Source of the DNA: Amycolatopsis iheyensis
Lineage (GTDB): Bacteria > Actinomycetota > Actinomycetes > Mycobacteriales > Pseudonocardiaceae
Direction of reading: 5' to 3'
Length of the DNA stretch: 64,000 nt
NCBI RefSeq assembly: GCF_024703995.1
Contig: NZ_JAMXQV010000019.1
Span: 1-64,000, forward strand
The notes below the pieces were generated by a model. The model was not told where the DNA came from. It made no database searches and worked only from the letters and a program-made list of their open reading frames with translations. Both the position numbers and the translations under genes were made by a program. Positions 17,168 through 24,345 of the stretch are shown one piece after another. How positions within the stretch are numbered: position 1 is the stretch's first letter; every line of letters begins with the position of its first letter.

Positions 17168-17176
17168 TGGTATCTC
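17168..17176 (-). promoter_or_regulatory. Half-site upstream of GntR gene
   Basis: Read on the minus strand this is GAGATACCA, 24 bp upstream of the GntR start. It resembles GATATACCA at the transporter promoter (12599-12607). Consistent with autoregulation by the same protein. Confidence 0.3.
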
Positions 17177-17207
17177 TGCCCAGTTTATGTGCGCGTGGTC
17201 TGAAATT

Positions 17208-17774
17208 TCACGTGGGCTCGGGGAACGGGCCGTCGCCGAGGACGCCGGACCGGTCGGGCGCGCCGATGCCGATCCGCAGCCGGGCGAACTCGACCGCCAG
17301 CGCCGGCGGCGGGAAGTGCGCGTTGAGGCCACTGGGGTTGGGCACGATCCACACCCGGGCGCCGCCGATCGTGGCCTCTTGCGGGCCGAGCCGGGCGCGG
17401 GGCGCCCCGAACGCCGTCCGGTAGCCGGTGACGCCCAGCATCGCCAGCCACCGCGGCCGGATCGCCCGCACCCGCTCCGCGAGGTCCTCCCCGCCGGCGA
17501 CGAGCTCCTCGCGCGACAGCTGCGCGGCGCGGGCCGTGGGGCGGCGGACGATGCTGGTGATGCCCAGGCCCCAGCCGAGCAGCAGCCGCTCCTCTTCGGC
17601 CCGCAGCTGCCGGGGCGTGAACCCCGAGCGGTGCAGGGCGGGCCAGAACCGGTTGCCCGGGGTGTGGAAGCTGTGCCCGGCCACCGCAGACGCGAGACCG
17701 GGGTTGATGCCGACGAACACGACCCGCAGCCCCTCGTCGAGCACGTCCGGCAGGACCGCTTCGGTCGCCGTCAC
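17208..17774 (-). CDS. mug: G:T/U mismatch-specific DNA glycosylase
   Basis: 188 residues of the Mug branch of uracil-DNA glycosylases, which remove uracil or thymine mispaired with guanine. The active-site motif is FVGINPGLASAVAGHSFHTP (about residues 20-39), with Asn as the catalytic residue of the GINPG loop. The second motif is NPSGLNAHF near residue 150, which inserts into the helix. It starts with GTG overlapping the stop of the epoxide hydrolase gene (GTGA). It is thus the last gene of a MarR-hydrolase-Mug operon, pairing detoxification of an alkylating epoxide with base repair. Confidence 0.9.
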   Translation of the reverse strand: MTATEAVLPDVLDEGLRVVFVGINPGLASAVAGHSFHTPGNRFWPALHRSGFTPRQLRAEEERLLLGWGLGITSIVRRPTARAAQLSREELVAGGEDLAERVRAIRPRWLAMLGVTGYRTAFGAPRARLGPQEATIGGARVWIVPNPSGLNAHFPPPALAVEFARLRIGIGAPDRSGVLGDGPFPEPT

Positions 17775-18985
17775 GGCCTGCGGTCCCGGAAGGTGCGGCG
17801 CAGGTCGTCGACCCAGGCGCCCGGGTTCTCCCAGGGGATGAAGTGGCCGCCGTGCTCGTGCGCGGTGACGTTCACGGCGTTGAACCAGGCCGCCTGCGGG
17901 CCGGTTTCGAACGCCCGCACGCGGTCCTCGGCGGTGTGGACGCCGGGCGGGTTCTCGTAGGTGACGAGGGTGAGCCCGGCCGGCGCCTCCACGACCGGGG
18001 TGCGGTCGTGGGCCGGCGTCCAGGGGTAGCGGTTGGCGTTGGCGTAGTAGCGCATCGACGTGGCGATGGAGTTGGTCACCCAGTAGATCGTCGCGTGGGT
18101 GAGCAGGTCGTCCCGGGTGAACACGGACTCGAGGTCGCCGCCGTTGTCGCTCCAGGCGTTCCAGCGCTCCAGCAGCCAGGCGAGCAGGCCGGCGGGGGAG
18201 TCGCTCAGGCCGTGCGCGAGGGTGGCGCCGTCGAGCACGTGCACGGCCAGGTGCGCCGCCGAGCGGCGGTCGAGCTCGACGAGGCGGGCGCGGACGTCGG
18301 CGGGCTGGTCTTCGGTGAGCGGCCGGTTCCGCGCGAAGTCCCAGGCGCGGGGGCCGGTGAAGAAGTCGAGTGGCAGCCCGGAGCCGATGTGGATGCCGTA
18401 CAGCTCGCCGGCGTACTTGTGGCCGAGCTGGCTGGTGACGATCCCGCCGATGTCGCAGCCGCCGGCGGCGTACTTCGCGTAGCCCAGCGTTTCGGTCATC
18501 AAGGTGTGCCAGAGGTCGGCGACCTTCCAGAAGTTGACGTCCGGGAAGCCGGTGAGCGGGTCCGGGAACCCGAAGCCGGGCAGGGACGGCACGAGGACGT
18601 CGAACGCGTCGGCGGGGTCGCCGCCGAAGGCCGCCGGGTCGGCGAGCGGGTCGATCACCTTCGACCAGTGCCAGAACGTCCACGGCCAGCCGTGGGTGAG
18701 CAGCAGCGGGATCGGGCGCGGGCCGCGGCCGGGCTTGCGCAGGAAGTGCACCGGCACCCCGGCAACGTCCACGCGGTAGTGCTCGTAGGCGTTGATGGCG
18801 GCTTCGGCCTTGCGCCAGTCGAAGCCGTCCTGCCAATAGGCGACGAGCTCGCCGAGATAACCGGCCGGGACGCCGTAGGACCAGTCTTCGTTGCCCTCGT
18901 CCAGCGGCGGCCGGGTCAGGGCGAGCCGGGCACGCAGGTCGTCGAGGACCTCGTCCGGCACGTGGATCGGGGTGGGCGTGATCAC
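17771..18985 (-). CDS. Epoxide hydrolase (EHN-type alpha/beta hydrolase)
   Basis: 404 residues with the N-terminal EHN domain (from PIHVPDEVLDDLRARLA) and an alpha/beta hydrolase core. The oxyanion motif is THGWPWTFWHW, the nucleophile Asp lies in AAGGCDIGGIVTS, and the catalytic His in HEHGGHFIPWENPGAW. It opens epoxides to diols. Its ATG overlaps the MarR stop (ATGA) and its stop overlaps the mug start, so all three are one transcript. Control by the MarR protein is likely, with the substrate or its parent as inducer. Confidence 0.88.
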   Translation of the reverse strand: MITPTPIHVPDEVLDDLRARLALTRPPLDEGNEDWSYGVPAGYLGELVAYWQDGFDWRKAEAAINAYEHYRVDVAGVPVHFLRKPGRGPRPIPLLLTHGWPWTFWHWSKVIDPLADPAAFGGDPADAFDVLVPSLPGFGFPDPLTGFPDVNFWKVADLWHTLMTETLGYAKYAAGGCDIGGIVTSQLGHKYAGELYGIHIGSGLPLDFFTGPRAWDFARNRPLTEDQPADVRARLVELDRRSAAHLAVHVLDGATLAHGLSDSPAGLLAWLLERWNAWSDNGGDLESVFTRDDLLTHATIYWVTNSIATSMRYYANANRYPWTPAHDRTPVVEAPAGLTLVTYENPPGVHTAEDRVRAFETGPQAAWFNAVNVTAHEHGGHFIPWENPGAWVDDLRRTFRDRRP

Positions 18986-19446
18986 GGGGTTCCTTGCCGG
19001 GTGGGTTCGGAGGCGAGCCGGGCGGCTTCGTGGAGCGCGGGCAGCGCCGCGGCGAGCGCCTGCCGGTGGCGCGGGTCGAGCCGGCCGGCCAGGTCGGCCA
19101 GGCGACCGACGCGCTCCCGGCGCCGGGCCTCGACGGCCGCGGCGCCGGCTTCGGTCACCTGGACCAGCACCGCCCGGCCGTCACTCGGGTCCGGGGACCG
19201 CACGGCCAGGCCGTCGCGCTCGAGCCGGGTGACGAGCTGGGTCATCGCGGGCTGGGTGACCCGCTCGCTCCCGGTCAGCTCGGACAACCGCATCGGCCCG
19301 CGGGTGGCGAGGGTGTGCAGCACGCCGAGGGTGGTGAAGCTCAGCTGCGCGACGGAGGCCAGGCGGATGAAGGCCGCGGTGAACTGCTCCATGGCGAGAT
19401 CGAACGCCTCGACGTCGAGCGCGGTCCGGGACGCCTGGGTGACCAT
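18982..19446 (-). CDS. MarR-family transcriptional regulator
   Basis: 154 residues with the MarR winged helix: LTGSERVTQPAMTQLVTRLE as recognition region, then the wing DPSDGRAVLVQVT. It heads an operon with epoxide hydrolase and mug, and so probably represses all three until a small aromatic or reactive ligand binds. The ATG lies about 7 nt after the -10 hexamer, so the mRNA should be leaderless. An in-frame extension of 45 codons upstream is open but lacks MarR similarity. Confidence 0.88.
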   Translation of the reverse strand: MVTQASRTALDVEAFDLAMEQFTAAFIRLASVAQLSFTTLGVLHTLATRGPMRLSELTGSERVTQPAMTQLVTRLERDGLAVRSPDPSDGRAVLVQVTEAGAAAVEARRRERVGRLADLAGRLDPRHRQALAAALPALHEAARLASEPTRQGTP

Positions 19447-19453
19447 GACGGCG

Positions 19454-19482
19454 ACTATATAAGCTGCGTATGTTTTTGTCCG
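19454..19482 (-). promoter_or_regulatory. Promoter for a leaderless MarR transcript
   Basis: On the minus strand, CGGACA (19482-19477), a 17-nt spacer and TATAGT (19459-19454). The predicted start of transcription falls on or next to the A of ATG 19446, so no Shine-Dalgarno site is used. This is a common arrangement in actinomycetes. Confidence 0.55.
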
Positions 19483-19656
19483 CTGGTTTCTCAGCGGCCC
19501 ACGGGTCGGCGGGGCCGGTTGCCGCGGCACTTGGGGTTGCTCGCGGTGTTCGTGGCGACCTTCTTCGTCGACGGCCCGCACGGGATCAGCGGGCTCGTCG
19601 AACGCGCGTTCCTGCTGCTCGACCTGGCGCTCTTCGCGCGTCGGGCCAGACCGCCG

Positions 19657-21177
19657 CTACGACCGCCGCAGCCGCCGCAGCACCCCGCGGACCACCAGTG
19701 GGGCGACGATGGCCGCCGCCAGCACCAGCACGGCCCAGCCGCCGAAACCCGCGTCGCCGCCGTGGTCGTAGGCCGCTGGGGCCGCGTCGCGCCAGTTCTT
19801 CGAACCGCCGTTCGCCAGGTCGTCCTCCGGGGACGCCGTCGCGGTCGCGGTGCCCGCCGACGAGGACGGCCCGGTCGTCGGGCCCGCCGCGCCCGACGGC
19901 CCGTTACCCGTCAGCTTCGCGACACCGCCCAGCTTCTCGAACGGGTCGGGTGGGCTCGCCGCGCCCGCGCCGAGACCGCCGTGGAACGTCGGGTTCGCGC
20001 AGTTGCCGGCGTTGAGCTGCTTGGCCGGCCTGCCGGTCAGGCGGGCGTTGGAGTTCATCATCTCCTGCGACAGGTTCGGCGGCAGCGGCGAGTAGCCGAT
20101 GCGGGCCATGTTCACCTGGCCGTCGCAGGCGATGTGCTCCAGGAACGCGGTGATCGTGTCGGTCTTGCCCGCGGCGTCGTAGCCGCCGCGGCAGGTGTCG
20201 CGCCCGGTCGTGCACGGCATCATGAGGTAGGAGTACGCCGAGATCGGGTACGTCTTCGGGTCCGGGTTCGCGTAGACGCCGTCGAGCTTCTGGCTCAGGT
20301 CCGGCCGCAGGTCCGCTTTCGTCAGCGCGGCCGCGATGTTCTCCGCGAACGGCTGGGTGTACTGGCGGGCCTGGTTTTCCACCCACGCCGTCGGCGCGTG
20401 GTAGCGCAGCGCGTAGCTGAATTCGTCGTAGCCGATGGAAAACGGGACGCTGCCCTTGCCGACCGCCTGCGCGATCTGCTCGGAGTCGGCGAAGAGCTTG
20501 TAGAAGTCGGCGTCGGGACCGCTGTAGGGCAGCTGGATCGGCCGGACACCCTCGGGCAGCGGACCGATGCCGGTGCCTTCGTTGCGCTGCACGAAAGTCC
20601 GGTACGGCCCGGGCGCGGAGTGCGCGACGAAGTCGTAGAACAACGCCGTGGTCCCGGACTGGCCGGTGCGGCCGAGCAGCGTGATCGGCTGGTCCGGCAA
20701 TGCCTTTCCGCCGTTGGTGGCGCTGATCGCCGGGTCGCTCCAGCGCGTGATGTCGCGGGTGAAGATCCGGCCGATCACCTCGCGGGTCAGGTGCAGGTAG
20801 TCGACCTTGTTCCCGGCCGCGTCCGTCACGTTGTACATCACCGCGACCGCGCCGGCGACGTCCGGGACGTACTGGTAGCCGCGCTGCTCGGCCGACTGGC
20901 CACCGCCGCCCGCCGCGATCAGCGACGTGATCTCGGCTTCGGTGCCGGCGAAGTCGACCGTGCGGTCGCCGTACTGGTTGACGCCGGTGGGGGAGCCGCG
21001 GGTCGCGTAGTTCACCGGGATGCCGCGGGAGTTGGCGCCGTTCTGCCAGTCGGCCATGGCCGGGCCGACGTAGGTCGAGCCGGAGCCGGTGATCTTGTCC
21101 AGCGCGAACGCTTCCGGCGCGGCGAAGAGCAGGACGCCCAGCACGGTCAGCGCGAGCGCCGCGAGCCGGCGCGTCAT
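19657..21177 (-). CDS. pstS: Membrane-anchored phosphate-binding protein PstS
   Basis: 506 residues. Signal peptide (LALTVLGVLLFAAPEAFA), then a PstS-type binding domain starting ITGSGSTYVGPAMADW. Phosphate-contact loops include TRGSPTGVNQYG and GRTGQSGTTALFYDF. A Gly/Ser/Thr-rich linker (about residues 420-470) and a C-terminal helix with basic tail (VLVLAAAIVAPLVVRGVLRR) tether it to the membrane, replacing the usual lipobox. It is longer than typical PstS (~370) because of the tether. The ATG overlaps the pstB stop, making it the last gene of pstCAB-pstS. That is unlike the usual pstSCAB order. Confidence 0.88.
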   Translation of the reverse strand: MTRRLAALALTVLGVLLFAAPEAFALDKITGSGSTYVGPAMADWQNGANSRGIPVNYATRGSPTGVNQYGDRTVDFAGTEAEITSLIAAGGGGQSAEQRGYQYVPDVAGAVAVMYNVTDAAGNKVDYLHLTREVIGRIFTRDITRWSDPAISATNGGKALPDQPITLLGRTGQSGTTALFYDFVAHSAPGPYRTFVQRNEGTGIGPLPEGVRPIQLPYSGPDADFYKLFADSEQIAQAVGKGSVPFSIGYDEFSYALRYHAPTAWVENQARQYTQPFAENIAAALTKADLRPDLSQKLDGVYANPDPKTYPISAYSYLMMPCTTGRDTCRGGYDAAGKTDTITAFLEHIACDGQVNMARIGYSPLPPNLSQEMMNSNARLTGRPAKQLNAGNCANPTFHGGLGAGAASPPDPFEKLGGVAKLTGNGPSGAAGPTTGPSSSAGTATATASPEDDLANGGSKNWRDAAPAAYDHGGDAGFGGWAVLVLAAAIVAPLVVRGVLRRLRRS

Positions 21178-22019
21178 CCGAACCGCCCGTTGACGTAGTC
21201 GTGGGTCCGCTCGTCTTCGGGCGAGCCGAAGATCTTCGCCGTCGAGCCGTGCTCGATCACCCGGCCCGGCTCGTTCTCCGCGGCGAGGAAGAACGCGCAG
21301 TGGTCCGAAACCCGCTGCGCCTGCTGCATGTTGTGGGTGACGATCACGACGGTGACCTCGTGCCCGATCTCGGCGATGGTCTGCTCGATCCGGCGCGTCG
21401 AGGTCGGGTCGAGCGCGGAGCACGGCTCGTCCATGAGCAGCACGTTCGGCTGCACGGCCAGCGACCGCGCGATGCACAGCCGCTGCTGCTGCCCGCCCGA
21501 GAGCGCGCCGCCGGGCGCGCCCAGCCGGTCGCGGACCTCGCGCCACAGCCCGGCGCGCTGCAGGCTCTGCTCGACGAGCGCGTCCTTGTCGTCGCACTTG
21601 ACGCCGGCCAGCTTGAGCCCGGCGAGCACGTTGTCCCGGATGGACATCGCCGGGAAGGGGTTCGGCTTCTGGAAGACCATCCCGATCCGCAGCCGGACGT
21701 GCTGGGCGCGGGTGCCGTCGGCGTAGATGTCCGTGCCGTCGAGCAGGACCTCGCCGGCCAGGCTCGCCGCCGGCACGAGCTCGTGCATCCGGTTGAGGAT
21801 CCGCAGGAACGTCGACTTGCCGCAGCCGGACGGCCCGATCAGCGCCGTCACCTCCCGCGCGGGCATGCTCAGCGAGACGCCTTCGAGCACCAGGCGGTCG
21901 CCGAACCACGCGGCGACCCCGCGGGTTTCCAGCTCGGCGGCCCCGGGTGGCGGGCCGCCCGTCAGCCGGACCGCCCGGCCACTGTCTACAGGGGACAGTT
22001 CGGTGGTGGTGTCGGTCAC
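21174..22019 (-). CDS. pstB: Phosphate ABC transporter ATPase PstB
   Basis: 281 residues, a complete ABC ATPase: Walker A GPSGCGKST, Q-loop MVFQKPNPFP (diagnostic of PstB), signature LSGGQQQR, Walker B VLLMDEPCSALDP and switch His in VTHNMQQAQ. It energises phosphate import through PstC and PstA. It starts at a GTG overlapping the pstA stop and ends overlapping the pstS ATG. A 35-residue extension precedes the ABC domain. Confidence 0.95.
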   Translation of the reverse strand: MTDTTTELSPVDSGRAVRLTGGPPPGAAELETRGVAAWFGDRLVLEGVSLSMPAREVTALIGPSGCGKSTFLRILNRMHELVPAASLAGEVLLDGTDIYADGTRAQHVRLRIGMVFQKPNPFPAMSIRDNVLAGLKLAGVKCDDKDALVEQSLQRAGLWREVRDRLGAPGGALSGGQQQRLCIARSLAVQPNVLLMDEPCSALDPTSTRRIEQTIAEIGHEVTVVIVTHNMQQAQRVSDHCAFFLAAENEPGRVIEHGSTAKIFGSPEDERTHDYVNGRFG

Positions 22020-23146
22020 CGGTTCTCCTGGGTTCGTTTCGCGGTGGTCCGGCGCTTCGACCGGTCCCGCCCGACGAGCCGGGCGAGGGCGAAGAGGCTG
22101 AAGATGAGCAGGATCAGCACGAGTGCGCCGACGTAACCGCGCTGCTGGACGTTCTCCAGCGGCTCCTTGATGTAGCGGTAGACGAACAGCGGCAGGCTCT
22201 CCTGCGGCCCGGTGACCGGGTTCGCGTTGAGGAAGACCGCGCCGAAGGAGGTGAACAGCAGCGGCGCCGTCTCGCCGGCGACCCGGGCGACGCCGAGGAT
22301 CACCGCGGTCGTGACGCCGGTGCGCGCGGTGGGCAGCACGACCGACCAGACCGTCCGCGCGCGGCTCGCGCCCAGCGCCAGCGACGCCTCCCGCAGGCCG
22401 TCGGGCACCAGCCGCAGCACGACGTCGATCGTGCGGGTGACCGTCGGCAGCATGACCATCGTCAGCGCCAGCGTCGCCATCAGTCCGCTGTAGCTGAAGA
22501 ACCCGACACCGGCCTGGATGCCCGGGATGATGAGCGCCGCGTACACGAACAGGCCCGCGACGATCGAGGGCAGCCCGCTCATCGCGTCGACCATGATCCG
22601 GACCGGGCGGCGGAACCGGGAGCGCGTCTCGTTGAGGAAGATCGCCGTGAGCAGCCCGAGCGGGACGACCAGGACCAGCGTCAACGCGGTCTGCTCGAGC
22701 GTCCCGACGATGGCGTGGAGGCCACCGGTGGCGGTGACCGGGTCGGTCGGGCCGACCGTGGACATGTCGTGGCCGAAGAAGCCCCAGCGCAGGAACGGCG
22801 CGCCGTGCACGACGATGTAGCCGAGCAGGAACAGCAGCGGCACCAGCAGGCCCATCGCCCCGGTGACGACGACCGTCGAGACCAGCCGGTCGGCGGCGGC
22901 GAGCCGGCCCAGCCGGTCTGCCGTCACGACGTAGAGCATCGCCAGGTAGAGCCCGTAGGCGACGACCAGGTCGGCGAGCCAGCCCGGCGAGGTCAGCAAC
23001 AGGTGCAGGACGAACCAGGTGAGCAGCACGGCCGAGACCGCGCAGCCGAGCGCGGCCAGCTGGTCGGCCCGGGTGACCTGCACCGGACGGCGCTTCACGA
23101 GCCGGCGCGGCTCGGTCGTGGCCGGGCGGGGGAGCGTGGCGGTCAT
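22016..23146 (-). CDS. pstA: Phosphate ABC transporter permease PstA
   Basis: 376 residues. The C-terminal two thirds is the permease core, with the ATPase-coupling EAA loop in LREASLALGASRARTVWSVV. The N-terminal third carries extra membrane segments (ALGCAVSAVLLTWFVLHLLL and others), making it longer than the usual ~290-residue PstA. Its ATG overlaps the pstC stop as TGATG and its stop overlaps the pstB start, so translation is coupled along the operon. Confidence 0.92.
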   Translation of the reverse strand: MTATLPRPATTEPRRLVKRRPVQVTRADQLAALGCAVSAVLLTWFVLHLLLTSPGWLADLVVAYGLYLAMLYVVTADRLGRLAAADRLVSTVVVTGAMGLLVPLLFLLGYIVVHGAPFLRWGFFGHDMSTVGPTDPVTATGGLHAIVGTLEQTALTLVLVVPLGLLTAIFLNETRSRFRRPVRIMVDAMSGLPSIVAGLFVYAALIIPGIQAGVGFFSYSGLMATLALTMVMLPTVTRTIDVVLRLVPDGLREASLALGASRARTVWSVVLPTARTGVTTAVILGVARVAGETAPLLFTSFGAVFLNANPVTGPQESLPLFVYRYIKEPLENVQQRGYVGALVLILLIFSLFALARLVGRDRSKRRTTAKRTQENR

Positions 23147-24126
23147 CAGGCGTCCACCCCGGCGCCGGACCGGCTGCGGGAGATGATCACCGACGCGGTG
23201 AAGTTCGTGGCCAGCGTGAAGACGAACAGCACCAGCCCGGCCGCCATCAGCCCGCTCAGCGCCAGCCCGGACGCGCCGGAGTTGTTGGCGATGAACCCGG
23301 AGATCGTCGCGCCGCCGAACTGCAGGACGTGCGTGGTGATCTGCGGAACCTGGGGCAGCAGCAGGGAAACCGCGATGGTCTCGCCGAGCGCGCGCCCCAT
23401 CCCGAGCATCGAGCCGCCGATGATCCCACCGCGGCCGAAGGGCAGCACGACTGTCTTGATCATGCCCCACCGGGTGCTGCCGAGCGCGAGCGCGGCTTCC
23501 TTTTCCCCGGGCGGGGTCTGGGCGAAGACCTCGCGGATGACCGACGTCGTGATGGGCAGCACCATCAGCGACACGATCAGCCCGGCGATGAACATCGAGT
23601 TGAGGAACAGCGTGTTGTCCCGGTGCGCGAACGGCGGGAACCAGCCGAAGTTGTCGGTCAGCCACGCCGAAACCGGGACGACCTGCGGGCCGAGGAAGCT
23701 GAACCCCCACAGGCCGTAGAGCAGGCTGGGGATCGCGGCGAGCAGGTCGACCAGGCCGGTCAGGAACCCGCGCAGCCGCCCGCTCGCGTACTCGGTGATG
23801 TAGAGCGCGGCGAGGATCGACAGCGGGACGGCCACGCAGATCGCGATCAGCGCGACCACGACCGTGCCGTAGAGCAGGCCGAGCACCCCGAGCACGCCGT
23901 TGGCGGCGTCGAACTTGATCGTGGTGAAGAAGCCGAAGCCGCTCGCGTCGAACGCCGGTCCCGAGCGGTAGACCAGGAAGAACCCGATCACCACGAGGAT
24001 CGCGAGCATGGCGAGGCCGGCGCCGGTGGTCACCCGCCGGAACGCGCGGTCCGCGCGCGACGGCCGGTCGGCGACGGCGCGCCGGGCCGGGGACGGCGGC
24101 TGCGGCCGGGGGAGCGCGACGGTCAC
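23146..24126 (-). CDS. pstC: Phosphate ABC transporter permease PstC
   Basis: 326 residues, six predicted membrane helices, and the EAA coupling loop PPGEKEAALALGSTRWGMIK. Signature segments are YGLWGFSFLGPQVVP and GRALGETIAVS. First gene of pstCAB-pstS. GTG 24126 is taken as start because GAAAGG lies just ahead; the longer open reading upstream lacks PstC similarity. It is divergent from a large secreted PstS-like protein across a 219-bp gap, where phosphate control (PhoP) would be expected. I could not find a clean tandem PHO box there. Confidence 0.92.
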   Translation of the reverse strand: MTVALPRPQPPSPARRAVADRPSRADRAFRRVTTGAGLAMLAILVVIGFFLVYRSGPAFDASGFGFFTTIKFDAANGVLGVLGLLYGTVVVALIAICVAVPLSILAALYITEYASGRLRGFLTGLVDLLAAIPSLLYGLWGFSFLGPQVVPVSAWLTDNFGWFPPFAHRDNTLFLNSMFIAGLIVSLMVLPITTSVIREVFAQTPPGEKEAALALGSTRWGMIKTVVLPFGRGGIIGGSMLGMGRALGETIAVSLLLPQVPQITTHVLQFGGATISGFIANNSGASGLALSGLMAAGLVLFVFTLATNFTASVIISRSRSGAGVDA

Positions 24127-24292
24127 GGAGGGCCTTTCGGAAGTCCAGCGGGCAGCGGGAAGCACCCCCGCGCGGCCAGTATTCACAGCACCCGCCGGGA
24201 GAAGGTGTACGCGTGGGGAACGCCCGACGGGGCGTGCGTGAATGACCTCGCGGACCCCTCGCGCGGCGGCGCGCGGCTGGGGAGGTTGGGGT

Positions 24293-24314
24293 CGGCACGG
24301 CGCGCGCCGTGCCG
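24293..24314. promoter_or_regulatory. 22-bp perfect palindrome upstream of PstS-like gene
   Basis: CGGCACGGCGC followed directly by its reverse complement, 31 bp upstream of the GTG of the 757-residue secreted protein. It sits in the divergent gap with pstC. It may be an operator for a dimeric regulator or an mRNA hairpin in the leader. Confidence 0.4.
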
Positions 24315-24345
24315 TTTCGCCCTGCCCTGGAACCGGGAGTTCTCC

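Noticed and set aside
24127..24345. PHO boxes between pstC and the PstS-like gene
   Set aside because: Single GGTCATTCACG-like and TTCACAGCACC-like stretches are present but not the tandem 11-bp repeats expected, so I did not call a PhoP site.
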